Source of the DNA: Corynebacterium sp. SCR221107
GTDB lineage: Bacteria; Actinomycetota; Actinomycetes; Mycobacteriales; Mycobacteriaceae
Reading direction: 5' to 3'
Length of the DNA stretch: 64,000 nt
Assembly (NCBI RefSeq): GCF_027886475.1
Contig: NZ_CP115670.1
Location: forward strand, 434,001 to 498,000
Below are positions 31,233-40,221 of this stretch, one piece after another. The notes under the pieces are model-generated. The model did not search any database and had not been told where the DNA came from. It was given only the letters and a program-made list of their open reading frames with translations. The position numbers and the translations under genes were made by a program. Within the stretch, counting starts at the first letter, position 1; each line of letters starts with the position of its first letter.

Positions 31233-31838
31233 ATGAACAATCCGGGCGATTCTTCCCGCTACGAGTTGTCGTTTAGTACCGGAGGGCTCATGGTACATGA
31301 GGCGGGGGTGCTCGTTCCGCTTTTTAACCAGTGTCACGATTGGGAGCAGGTCCGACAGCAAGTTCTTAGGGAGAATCTCTTACAAGCGCGCACTCGTTCT
31401 TCCGCTGTTCGTATGCTGCGGGAGACGATTAAGCGTTTGGAGGCGTTGACCGACGAGGAGCTAGAGATCGTACCAAGTCTGACGGCTATGGAACTAGGGC
31501 ATCTCATGTGGGCTGCGGCGTGTCGCAGGTACGCCTTCATCGGTGAGTTTGCGGAAGAAGTGCTGCGGGAGGGGTTTCTTACTTTGTCACTCACACTCAC
31601 CGTGGAGGAGTATGACTCTTTCTTCCGATCGAAGGTGGTGTGGCATGAAGAGCTCACCGAGATCACCGAGAGCACGTATAAGGAGCTGCGCCAGGTCATT
31701 TTCCGCATGATGAAGCAGGCAGGATTGCTGACGAAAAATCAAGAAATTGAACCAGCGTTGCTTTCTGATCGAGTACTAGCACTACTAGATAAACGAATCC
31801 CAAGCGATAGTCGATTTTTCCCCTTAAGGACAAACTGA
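31233..31838 (+). CDS. brxA: BREX protein BrxA (DUF1819)
   Basis: A 201-residue helical protein of the BrxA/DUF1819 family, a small DNA-binding component encoded first in type 1 BREX loci. The diagnostic N-terminus RYELSFSTGGLMVHEA is present, and the length is typical. It starts the operon brxA-brxB-brxC-pglX; its TGA overlaps the brxB ATG (TGATG). In studied systems BrxA is needed for defence in some hosts but is not catalytic. Confidence 0.93.
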   Translation: MNNPGDSSRYELSFSTGGLMVHEAGVLVPLFNQCHDWEQVRQQVLRENLLQARTRSSAVRMLRETIKRLEALTDEELEIVPSLTAMELGHLMWAAACRRYAFIGEFAEEVLREGFLTLSLTLTVEEYDSFFRSKVVWHEELTEITESTYKELRQVIFRMMKQAGLLTKNQEIEPALLSDRVLALLDKRIPSDSRFFPLRTN

Positions 31839-32449
31839 TGCCAGTGACAAACGAGCTGAATATGGCAGAGCAGGAAAAGCACCTGCTACAGGTGATCAGC
31901 AGTGAGCGTTTTCGGAAAAAGGAGGGCCTGGGTAATGAGGTGGCGCACTTCATTTATGACTATGCCCCCTCGCAGGCACTGCATGTGGAGGGGATGAAGA
32001 AGCGGCTGAAGAATGTTTTGGCCACACAGCATGGTATGACGGTGGTGGAGATTAATCTCTATGAGTTGTGCATGGAACTGCTAGAGCGCCGCAATTTGAA
32101 AGATCGGGTTATTGCAGCAGAGCCGGAGATGGACAAGGAGGAGTTCCTCGGTTTGCTGCAAAACGTGTTGGACCCGCAGACTCACTTGGCGCCGGCGATT
32201 GCTCAGAAGTTGTCGGGGGAGGAGTTTGACCTGGTTTTCCTCACGGGGGTGGGGGAGGTTTTCCCCTTTATTCGTTCGCATACGGTGCTCAACAATTTGC
32301 AGACGGTTATTTCTCAGCGTCCGATGTTGATGTTTTTCCCCGGTCGGTATGAGGTCTCCGCAACGCAAGGTTCGGCCTTGGTGTTGTTTGGGCAGCTCAA
32401 GGATGATTCTTTTTATCGGGCCAAGCGAATTTTAGATCAGGAAGCATAG
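31838..32449 (+). CDS. brxB: BREX protein BrxB (DUF1788)
   Basis: A 203-residue protein of the DUF1788 family. Family markers include HVEGMKKRLKNVLATQHGMT and the C-terminal LVFLTGVGEVFPFIRSHTVL plus MFFPGRYE. Its biochemical role is not established; it is usually required for BREX activity. It is coupled to brxA by a one-base overlap, and brxC follows 6 bases after the stop. Confidence 0.93.
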   Translation: MPVTNELNMAEQEKHLLQVISSERFRKKEGLGNEVAHFIYDYAPSQALHVEGMKKRLKNVLATQHGMTVVEINLYELCMELLERRNLKDRVIAAEPEMDKEEFLGLLQNVLDPQTHLAPAIAQKLSGEEFDLVFLTGVGEVFPFIRSHTVLNNLQTVISQRPMLMFFPGRYEVSATQGSALVLFGQLKDDSFYRAKRILDQEA

Positions 32450-32455
32450 GAAACC

Positions 32456-35400
32456 ATGAACCTCAACGAGATTTTCCGTAAAGATGTCACCCGCTCCATC
32501 GAGGGGGTTGTCAAGGCCGATGACGTGGGTAACCTCGGCGTCGAGGTCGAGGAGTACGTGTTTACTAATGACGCGGCCAAGGGTGTGGGACCCCTGTTGG
32601 AGGAGTACACCAATTACACCAACGCTAATGGCGTGTGGATTTCGGGCTTCTTCGGTTCCGGTAAGTCGCACCTGTTGAAGATGCTGGCGCATTTGCTTGG
32701 CGACGTCCAAGGCCAGGACTTCCCACGGGAGAAGGTCAGCGAGAGCTTCCTGTCGAAGACGGATGATGAGATGCTCAAGGCCTCGCTGCGTAAGGCCGCG
32801 TCGATTAAAGCAACGAGTTTGCTGTTTAACATCGATCAGAAGGCGACGTTGATCTCGAAGGATCAACGCGATGCGCTGCTGAAGGTATTCGTCAAGGTTT
32901 TCAACGAAAGCCGTGGTTACTTCGGCAACGATGGGGCAGTGGCCCAGTTCGAGGCCGATTTGGATGAGCGTGGCCAGTATGAGGCCTTCAAGCAGGCCTA
33001 CCAGGAGATTGCCGGGATCGATTGGTCGATGGGCCGGGAGCAAACCGCTTTGGAAGGCTTTAACATCGATGAGGCTTTCAAAAAGGTCAATGGTTCTGCC
33101 AACCCGGGAATTATCGCGCAGTACAAGAAGTCTTATGCGGTTTCCATCGAGGATTTCGCCACCTCGGTCAAGCGGTGGCTTGACCAGCAGGAGCCCGGTT
33201 ATCGCCTGAACTTCTTTGTGGATGAGGTCGGCCAGTTCATCGCCGATGATGTGCAACTCATGCTCAACCTGCAAACCATTGCGGAGTCGTTGAACACGAA
33301 GTGCCGCGGTCGGGCATGGGTGTTTGTCACCTCCCAGGAGGACATGGAAAAAGTCATCGGCGACCGTACCCGCGCCCAGGGCAGTGACTTTTCCAAGATT
33401 CAGGCCCGTTTTGCTACGAAGGTGAAGCTGACCAGCCAGGACGTTGAGGAAGTCATTAGTAAGCGTCTGCTGGAAAAGAATGAGGAATCCACCCGCGAGC
33501 TCTGCGAGCTGTACTCGCGTGAGCACGAAAACTTCCCCACGATCTTTAGCTTTGCGGATGGTTCGAAGACCTACCGTAACTACGACTCGGATACGCGTTT
33601 TATCAACACCTATCCCTTTGTCACCTATCAAATCCCCATGTTCCAGTCGGCGATCGAGGGATTGTCCGATCACAACATGTTCGAAGGCCGTAACAGCTCC
33701 GTGGGTGAGCGTTCGATGCTGGGTGTGGTCCAGGAAGTGGCCAAGCGAATTGGCGATGAGCCGATGGGCTACTTGGCCACCTTTGACCAGATGTACGCGG
33801 GCATTAGCGCGGCGCTGAAGTCGGCGGCGCAAAGCGCGATCATCCAGGCGGAAAAGCACCTTCCCGATCCGGATTCCCCCATCACCATTTTGGCTAATCG
33901 CCTGCTCAAGGCCCTTTTCTTGGTCAAGTACGTGGATACCTTCAAGGCCACCCCTCGTAACTTGGCGGTGCTGATGTACGATCGCTTCGGCCTTGACCTT
34001 AACGCTTTGGGCAGTGAGGTGCAGGAAGCACTTGCTCTTCTTGAGCGTCAGTCTTATGTGCAGCGTAACGGTACTCTCTATGAGTTCCTCACCAACGAGG
34101 AGCAGGAGATTGAAAAAGAGATCAAGGCTGTTGACATTGACTCTGCTGATTTCTCGGATGCCTTCTTGAAGATTCTTGGTTCCGAGGTGCTGAAAACCAC
34201 CAAGATTCGCTATGAGAAGAACAAGCAGGATTTCCCGTTTAGCTACAAGCTAGACGGGATGAGCAAGGGCAAGCAGCACGAGCTAAGCGTCCACTTCATC
34301 ACTCCGGATACGAAGGATTCGGATGATCAAATCCGCGCACGGACCATTGGCGTCAACGATGAGCTGTTTGTCTTCCTCGGCCGTGATAAGCGTTTGCTTG
34401 CGGATCTGCGCATGATTTTGAAGACGGATAAGTACATCAAGCAGCGCACCTCTTTGGGGGCTGCTCCTTCCACGCAGGCCATTTTGCAGGCCAAGCGCGC
34501 GCTCAACGATGAGCGCCGGAAGGAATTGAAGACCCGCATGGAAAAGACGGTGGCGGAAGCGCAGCTGCTCATCAACGGCACCGATGTCCGTTCCTCGGCT
34601 AAGGATGCGGTGGGGCGGATCAACGATGGGTTCCAGGAACTGGTTGACCGTGCGTACACCAACTTGAAGATGCTGCACGGACGGGTCTTTGACCCAAGTA
34701 TCCTTCCGACGGTCATCGCCAACAACGAGAATGGCCTGCACGGTACGCTCTCGGAGTTTAGCGAGGCTGGCGAGGAAGTCGAAAGCTTCATTGCCCGTCA
34801 CAGCGCCTACGGTGAGCAGGTGACGATCAAGAAGATCGTCGACGCCTTTGAGCTAAAACCCTATGGCTGGGATCTCGGCTCTATTGAGGTCATCGTGGGG
34901 TGGCTGCTTGGCACCGGCAAGATCACCCTTTCCCTGGATGGCAACTCCGTGTCCCGTTCGGAGGCGGCAGCACTCATCCGCAACACGCAAAAACACCAGT
35001 ACGTGGTGGTTGCCCTGCAAAAGTCCTACGACCAGTTCAAGGTAACCAGGCTGCGTGAATTCTGTGCTGAGTTCTTCTCGGATGGTAATGCACCGAACGA
35101 TCCAACAGAGTTGGCACAGACCGTTGATCAGCATTTCCGCTCTCTGCGCGATGAGTTGTCCCGCCTCCTTAACCGCGTCGACGCTTATCCCTTCCTCGAA
35201 CAGCTGCGGGAACCGATCGCGCGCATGAATGCTGTCATTGGCAAGTCGCCGGATTGGTACTTGGAAGAATTCGATGAGCACGAGGACTTCCTTGACGATA
35301 AGGAAGACGTGATCGACCAGGTTCAAGGATTCTTCTCGGCTGCTCAAAATGAGATCTACTCCGAGGCACGCTCGCTGCTGGAAGATAATGCTTTCAACCT

Positions 35401-35935
35401 CAGCTATCTCACCGACGAGGAAGCGAAAGCGGCAGCTCAAGAGGTAACCCGCATCCTGAACTTGAAGCGACCCTTCGGGGAGATCAACCACCTCAAGGTT
35501 GTCGCCGATAAGCTACGCACCCACATTGAGAACGCCATTGCCGCCGAACGCGAGAAAGCAAAGGCAGAAATCGCTGAGCGCCAGCGACTCATTGTGGAAA
35601 GCGATATCTTTGCCCAGGCCACCGCGGAAACACAGTCCCTCGTGGAGCAGGAAATCCAGCAGCTTGTGGAAAGCGTTCAGAAGGAAAATCAGATCGCTGC
35701 CGTGCGTCAGCAGGGCACGGACTTCAAAAACAATAGTTTCACCAAACTGCTGAACAAGCTGGAATCTTCGCGCCCGGATGCAGAATCTGCTAAAGCCACG
35801 GTGTCGATCCAGAGTATTTCGATGCCTAGGACCGCGCTCTTCCTCGAATCTGAGGAAGACGTTGACCGTTACCTTGAAACGATGCGCAGTGCCCTCACCG
35901 CGGCGCTCAAAGATGGAAAGCGAATCGCACTCTAA
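32456..35935 (+). CDS. brxC: BREX protein BrxC, large P-loop ATPase
   Basis: A 1,159-residue ATPase of the BrxC/PglY family (DUF499-like), the largest core BREX component. Walker A is GFFGSGKSHLL near residue 64, and a Walker-B-like stretch LNFFVDEVGQFI lies near residue 250. The C-terminal third is rich in charged helices (for example IAAEREKAKAEIAERQ), suggesting coiled coils. The length fits type 1 BREX (about 1,100-1,250). Its TAA overlaps the pglX ATG (TAATG), so methyltransferase and ATPase synthesis are coupled. Confidence 0.95.
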   Translation: MNLNEIFRKDVTRSIEGVVKADDVGNLGVEVEEYVFTNDAAKGVGPLLEEYTNYTNANGVWISGFFGSGKSHLLKMLAHLLGDVQGQDFPREKVSESFLSKTDDEMLKASLRKAASIKATSLLFNIDQKATLISKDQRDALLKVFVKVFNESRGYFGNDGAVAQFEADLDERGQYEAFKQAYQEIAGIDWSMGREQTALEGFNIDEAFKKVNGSANPGIIAQYKKSYAVSIEDFATSVKRWLDQQEPGYRLNFFVDEVGQFIADDVQLMLNLQTIAESLNTKCRGRAWVFVTSQEDMEKVIGDRTRAQGSDFSKIQARFATKVKLTSQDVEEVISKRLLEKNEESTRELCELYSREHENFPTIFSFADGSKTYRNYDSDTRFINTYPFVTYQIPMFQSAIEGLSDHNMFEGRNSSVGERSMLGVVQEVAKRIGDEPMGYLATFDQMYAGISAALKSAAQSAIIQAEKHLPDPDSPITILANRLLKALFLVKYVDTFKATPRNLAVLMYDRFGLDLNALGSEVQEALALLERQSYVQRNGTLYEFLTNEEQEIEKEIKAVDIDSADFSDAFLKILGSEVLKTTKIRYEKNKQDFPFSYKLDGMSKGKQHELSVHFITPDTKDSDDQIRARTIGVNDELFVFLGRDKRLLADLRMILKTDKYIKQRTSLGAAPSTQAILQAKRALNDERRKELKTRMEKTVAEAQLLINGTDVRSSAKDAVGRINDGFQELVDRAYTNLKMLHGRVFDPSILPTVIANNENGLHGTLSEFSEAGEEVESFIARHSAYGEQVTIKKIVDAFELKPYGWDLGSIEVIVGWLLGTGKITLSLDGNSVSRSEAAALIRNTQKHQYVVVALQKSYDQFKVTRLREFCAEFFSDGNAPNDPTELAQTVDQHFRSLRDELSRLLNRVDAYPFLEQLREPIARMNAVIGKSPDWYLEEFDEHEDFLDDKEDVIDQVQGFFSAAQNEIYSEARSLLEDNAFNLSYLTDEEAKAAAQEVTRILNLKRPFGEINHLKVVADKLRTHIENAIAAEREKAKAEIAERQRLIVESDIFAQATAETQSLVEQEIQQLVESVQKENQIAAVRQQGTDFKNNSFTKLLNKLESSRPDAESAKATVSIQSISMPRTALFLESEEDVDRYLETMRSALTAALKDGKRIAL

Positions 35936-38508
35936 TGGATATCAACCGTCTGAAGAAATTTGCCACCGCCGCACGTACCCAGCTTCTTAACGAGGTAGAG
36001 GTGCGTATGAGCTCCGTGCTCGCCCCCAATTCGCCTGAGCGTGTGGAATCCCCCAATGCTATTGCCCAGCTGGAAGCCGCCATCAATGCTGCTGGCGGTG
36101 GCCAAGCGGGACACGATCACGTCGTGGAGAAAGTCGCGTATACGTGGTTTAACCGCTTTGTGGCACTTCGGTTCATGGATGCCAACGGCTACACTAATGC
36201 CGGCGTTGTCTCTCCGGCCGAGGGAAAGATTGGCCAGCCAGAGGTCCTTGCTTTGGCTAAGCGCGGCCAACTCGACACTTCTGTGGTCAAGGCCGCGAAC
36301 GTGGAGAAGATCATGGCGCTTCTTTCCGGCGCCCGCCAGGCAAAGAAGGGGATGGACGCCCAGGCGGAAGCCTACGGCCTGTTGCTTTCCGCATACTGCG
36401 CGTTTTGGCATAACACGATGCCGTTCATGTTTGAGGCCTCCGACTCGTACACGGGCTTGCTTGTCCCCAACGACCTCTTGTCCGACAGCTCCGTGCTCAG
36501 CGCCACTGTTGAGGCCCTCGATCCCGAAACTTGCCAGGATGTTGAGGTAATCGGCTGGCTGTACCAGTTCTATATCTCAGAGCGCAAGGACGAAGTCTTC
36601 GCCGACTTCAAAAAGAACAAGAAAGCTGGCGCCGCCGAAATCCCCGCAGCTACCCAGCTGTTTACCCCCCACTGGATTGTCCGCTACCTCGTGGAGAACT
36701 CCATCGGCCGCCTATGGCTGCTTAACAACCCGAACTCTAAGATTCGGGCGAAGATGAAGTACTACATCGACCCCGTCGATGAGGAAACCGATTTCCTCAA
36801 GATTTCTTCCCCGGAGGAACTCACCGTCATCGACCCGGCTTGCGGTTCTGGCCACATGCTCACCTACGCGTTTGACCTGCTCTATGCCATTTATGAGGAG
36901 AAGGGCTATGCCCCTTCGGATATCCCGAACCTCATTTTGGAAAACAACATTCACGGCACGGAGATCGATCAGCGCGCCGGGTCTTTGGCTGCGTTCGCGC
37001 TGGCGATGAAGGCCACGGCGAAGCGGCGCCGTTTCTTGCGTCGCCCGGTTGCTCCGAAGATTTGTGTGTTGGAGCCCATCACTATTACTGGTGATGAGGT
37101 TGTTCGCCTGTACACCCCTGGCGGCGATCATGAGGCTGAGTTTAAGTTCTGGAACCAGTTTGAGAACGCCGATACCTTTGGTTCTCTTTTGCGTCCCGAC
37201 GCCGACCTCACCGCACGCCTCGCGAACCACATTGCCACCCTCGAACACAACGGGGACCTCCTCCTGGATAACGTCCTTGCTCGCGCCAAGAAGGTCATCG
37301 AGCAGGCCCAGTATTTGAGCAAGACCTATTCCGTTGTGGTAGCGAACCCGCCCTACATGGGTGGCAGCCAGATGGACGCCCTGCTTTCTCAGTTCATGAA
37401 AAAGCAGTACCCGACGGCAAAGTCGGATCTCTTCGCCGCATTCATCCTGCGCTGCACCGATCTTGCCCGCAATCCGCAAGGCATCGTAGCTATGATTACG
37501 ATGCAATCGTGGATGTTCCTGAGCTCCTATGAGAAGCTGCGCAGCTCACTCCTTGAGAATCAGCGAATCACTTCCATGCTGCATCTTGGACCCCGAGCTT
37601 TCGACTCTATCGGTGGTGAGGTTGTTTCTTCTACAGCGTTTACCTTGGTAGAAAACGGTAAAAGTGCTTCGGGAAACGCTGAAGGTGTCTTTCTTCGACT
37701 TGTAGATGGAAACTCGGAGGCTGAGAAGCAGGATCTATTTACAAAGGCACTCGCCTCCCGTAACGCGGAAGCAAATTTCTATACTGCCTCTGTACCTGAT
37801 TTTTCTTGCATTCCAGGTGCACCAATTGCTTATTGGCTAAGTGAAAAAATGCGAGCTACCTTCTCCTCAGGACGCAGCTTGAGTGAGATTGCCAACCTAC
37901 GACAGGGGCTTGCAACCGCTGATAATGATCGTTTTTTGCGCCATTGGTGGGAAGTGTCGAATAACCGGACTGCCTTTGGGTGCACATCACGTGAAGAAGC
38001 CAAGAACAGCCAAGCTCGATGGTTCCCTTACAACAAAGGTGGAAACTTCCGCAAGTGGTACGGTAACCAAGAATACGTAGTTAACTGGGAAAACGACGGA
38101 GAAGAAATCTTTGACTTCAAACCTCGCTCAGTGATCCGTAACCCCAACACATATTTTTCATCTTCTGTGTCGTGGTCTGATGTCTCATCTGGAGAAGCTG
38201 CCTTTCGACGTTTCCCGGCGGGTTTCATCCATGATGTGAAGGGCATGTCGGCTTTTGGTGCTCCAGACCTACTTGACCAAGTTGCCTTATTAATGAACTC
38301 CAGTTTTGCCAAACAAGCCCTTGCTGCACTTGCACCTACCCTCAACTTTCAAGTAGGAGATGTTGGCAAAACGCCCGTTATAGATGGCTTTCAATTACCT
38401 CCAATTACAGAGGAACTTGTTGAAATCTCCAAGAAAGACTGGGATATGCGAGAGACTTCATGGAATTTCAGCTGCAATTCTTTGGTCAAGCTTTCCGAAT
38501 GGGAGTAG
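35935..38508 (+). CDS. pglX: PglX N-terminal part: BREX adenine methyltransferase with currently expressed recognition module
   Basis: An 857-residue protein comprising the N-terminal two thirds of PglX, the BREX m6A methyltransferase. The SAM motif DPACGSGHMLTYAFD is near residue 300 and the catalytic NPPYMGG near residue 471. Residues from about 488 to the end form the target-recognition region, ending SWNFSCNSLVKLSEWE. Full-length PglX is about 1,170-1,250 residues. Here the frame stops before the conserved C-terminal domain, which is encoded separately at 41495-42430. The last part of the gene matches the inverted cassettes downstream in several perfect tracts, starting at 37388. The protein presumably sets both the methylated motif and phage discrimination, and it may need PglX-C in trans. 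Family-level function is established; the split and its function are inferred. Confidence 0.9.
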   Translation: MDINRLKKFATAARTQLLNEVEVRMSSVLAPNSPERVESPNAIAQLEAAINAAGGGQAGHDHVVEKVAYTWFNRFVALRFMDANGYTNAGVVSPAEGKIGQPEVLALAKRGQLDTSVVKAANVEKIMALLSGARQAKKGMDAQAEAYGLLLSAYCAFWHNTMPFMFEASDSYTGLLVPNDLLSDSSVLSATVEALDPETCQDVEVIGWLYQFYISERKDEVFADFKKNKKAGAAEIPAATQLFTPHWIVRYLVENSIGRLWLLNNPNSKIRAKMKYYIDPVDEETDFLKISSPEELTVIDPACGSGHMLTYAFDLLYAIYEEKGYAPSDIPNLILENNIHGTEIDQRAGSLAAFALAMKATAKRRRFLRRPVAPKICVLEPITITGDEVVRLYTPGGDHEAEFKFWNQFENADTFGSLLRPDADLTARLANHIATLEHNGDLLLDNVLARAKKVIEQAQYLSKTYSVVVANPPYMGGSQMDALLSQFMKKQYPTAKSDLFAAFILRCTDLARNPQGIVAMITMQSWMFLSSYEKLRSSLLENQRITSMLHLGPRAFDSIGGEVVSSTAFTLVENGKSASGNAEGVFLRLVDGNSEAEKQDLFTKALASRNAEANFYTASVPDFSCIPGAPIAYWLSEKMRATFSSGRSLSEIANLRQGLATADNDRFLRHWWEVSNNRTAFGCTSREEAKNSQARWFPYNKGGNFRKWYGNQEYVVNWENDGEEIFDFKPRSVIRNPNTYFSSSVSWSDVSSGEAAFRRFPAGFIHDVKGMSAFGAPDLLDQVALLMNSSFAKQALAALAPTLNFQVGDVGKTPVIDGFQLPPITEELVEISKKDWDMRETSWNFSCNSLVKLSEWE

Positions 38509-38539
38509 TCTGTGACGTTTTTTGGTGGGGGATAACCTC

Positions 38540-38850
38540 CTAGATGACAGAATGGCTACCATCAGTTTTTGCGAGTCTCACCAGAGGGTTTTCCGTAAAA
38601 CTCCAAGAGTGCTCCATGCTGTCCCAATCAGTCTCTGAAGTGGATATTAATCGATCAAAAATTTGAATCGATAGTTCTTCTAGCCTCTTTGTTATGGGCA
38701 TTAGTCCAACATAACCGATATGAAAATGCATTGTAGGTGCGAGAACTTTCAAAATTTCTTTCGCGAAATTTGAATTCATCAGGAGGGAAATTCGATCCAG
38801 TGTTTCCGTAGCCCCGAATCCTGAGTGCCCTGTCACATCATGGATGAAAC
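38540..38850 (-). pseudogene. Silent reverse-oriented partial recognition module (cassette C)
   Basis: On the reverse strand, about 100 codons encode FIHDVTGHSGFGATETLDRI through SWSFTENPLVRLAKTDGSH to a stop. This parallels the end of the expressed PglX (FIHDVKGMSAFGAPDLLDQV through SWNFSCNSLVKL). It has no start or upstream part. It joins the expressed gene by an 18-bp inverted match at 38833-38850 / 38222-38239, so one inversion would replace only the last ~95 residues of PglX. It is intact as a module rather than decayed. Confidence 0.75.
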
Positions 38851-38865
38851 TTTGACGGGTTGACT

Positions 38866-38905
38866 AAGCGCAGGTAATTGAAATTAATTCATATTACCTG
38901 CGCTT
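38866..38905. terminator. Palindromic hairpin between silent cassettes
   Basis: AAGCGCAGGTAAT (38866-38878) and ATTACCTGCGCTT (38893-38905) form a 13-bp perfect stem with a 14-base A+T-rich loop. It sits just after the stop of cassette B and upstream of cassette C. It may be a bidirectional terminator or a structural/recombination element. Confidence 0.5.
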
Positions 38906-38917
38906 ATTGTGAATTAT

Positions 38918-40033
38918 CTACTTTGCAGCACCTCTTGCGATAGTGATTAGTCCGTTCTCCTCAAAATCCCAAGATAGTTCGCTCGAATTCCAATCAAGCC
39001 GCGATAAATCGATCATTTGTTTTGCTCCGGTTTCTACTTCGTCTCCAGGGGAGTTAGTGATGGATATGCTCGCCACTTGCCCTACTTCAAAATTCATTGT
39101 GGGGGCAAGGGCATTAAGCTGACTCAGGGCTACTTGCGAATTAAGAACAGCAAGCAGGTACAACTGTTTTTCTTTGCTATCTGGGAAAAGCGAAGTGCCA
39201 GCAACGTCATATATGAACCCGGAAGGGAACAGCCGGAAAGCGGGTGCTCCACTGCTGATTTTCGACCATGAGACAGAAGATGAAAAATAGGTTTCGGTGT
39301 TTTGTGCTCGTGAACGCGCTCGGCCACCATTTTCAGTACCGAAAGAGCGGATTTCTTCTCCGTCGTTTTCCCAGTTAACTACGTATTCTTGGTTACCGTA
39401 CCACTTGCGGAAGTTTCCACCTTTGTTGTAGGGGAACCATCGAGCTTGGCTGTTCTTGGCTTCTTCACGTGATGTGCAACCAAAGGTGGTTCGTTTGTGA
39501 GAAACCTCCCACCAATATCGCAAAAAACGATCATTATTCCCTGTTTGAAGGCCGACTGCTAAGTTTGTTGCTTCACCAAGACTGATTCCTACTCGGAACG
39601 CTGCTCGCATTTTTTCACTTAGCCAGTAGACCACCGGAGATCCAGGTATTGCAGCGAAATCGCCCTGTGGCACGATGAAGCGATTGTAGTTCTCGTCTAA
39701 GAAGAGCCCCTCGATGGTAGCAATGGAGCGGACGTCCACGTGCTGCTCAAATAGGCGGCGGTAGACTCCACGGCTGTTGCTTGGTGAGTGGTTGTCGATG
39801 ACGAAGGCAACGGTGCCAAAATCGGAACCGAACACCCCACGGCCGAGGTGGACCAAAGAAGAAATTCGCTGCTGAGCGAGAAGATCCTTGCGTAGCTGCT
39901 CGAAAGACTTCAAAGACATCCACGACGGGATGTTGAGCATCGCCCACACGCCACCACGAGCGCTAAGTTCTTGCGAGCGAACCATGAAGGCAGTCATGAG
40001 GTCCGACTTTGCCGTCGGGTACTGCTTTTTCAT
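38918..40033 (-). pseudogene. Silent alternative PglX recognition module (cassette B), promoterless
   Basis: A reverse-strand open frame of 371 codons, homologous to PglX residues 488-857. It begins MKKQYPTAKSDLMTAFMVRS, within the 40-bp inverted repeat, and ends SWDFEENGLITIARGAAK. The catalytic SAM and NPPY motifs are absent, because they lie in the constant part of pglX. Divergent stretches alternate with perfect tracts, the pattern expected for specificity exchange by recombination. No lesion is visible, so it is better seen as a stored cassette than a dead gene. It would be expressed only after inversion. Confidence 0.85.
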
Positions 40034-40182
40034 GAACTGAGCAGTGATGATGCGTTTGCATGGCTGAACTGCGGGAAAACAGGGGTGGCGGTGGGCGTAA
40101 TCGGCGTTGGGGCGGACATTTGGTGTGGATATTGGCTGTGGTGGGGGCTGATTGCGTGGCTTTTAAACGGTTTTTCTTGAAG

Positions 40183-40205
40183 TGGCTACCCCGATGGCTA
40201 CCCTC
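40183..40205 (+). repeat. Direct repeat upstream of recombinase gene
   Basis: TGGCTACCCCGATGGCTACCCTC matches the repeat at 41446-41468 with one mismatch. Each copy itself holds two tandem TGGCTA units. The copies bracket the recombinase gene, as expected of attachment or recombinase-binding sites. Confidence 0.7.
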
Positions 40206-40221
40206 GCATAAACATGAGGGC

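Larger units (their letters stand above)
37388..40041. repeat. Invertible pglX specificity locus (mosaic inverted repeats)
   Basis: Perfect inverted tracts pair the distal pglX gene with a reverse-strand cassette: 40 bp at 37388-37427 / 40002-40041; 23 bp at 37834-37856 / 39603-39625; 19 bp at 37922-37940 / 39519-39537; about 137 bp with two mismatches at 37973-38109 / 39350-39486; 17 bp at 38152-38168 / 39273-39289. A separate 18-bp tract pairs 38222-38239 with a second reverse module at 38833-38850. Sequence between the tracts is divergent. Inversion across the 40-bp pair would give an 858-residue alternative PglX. Confidence 0.9.

Noticed and set aside
32432..33859. 475-codon reverse frame antisense to brxC
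   Set aside because: Mirror of the BrxC coding sequence; no ribosome site or recognisable domain.
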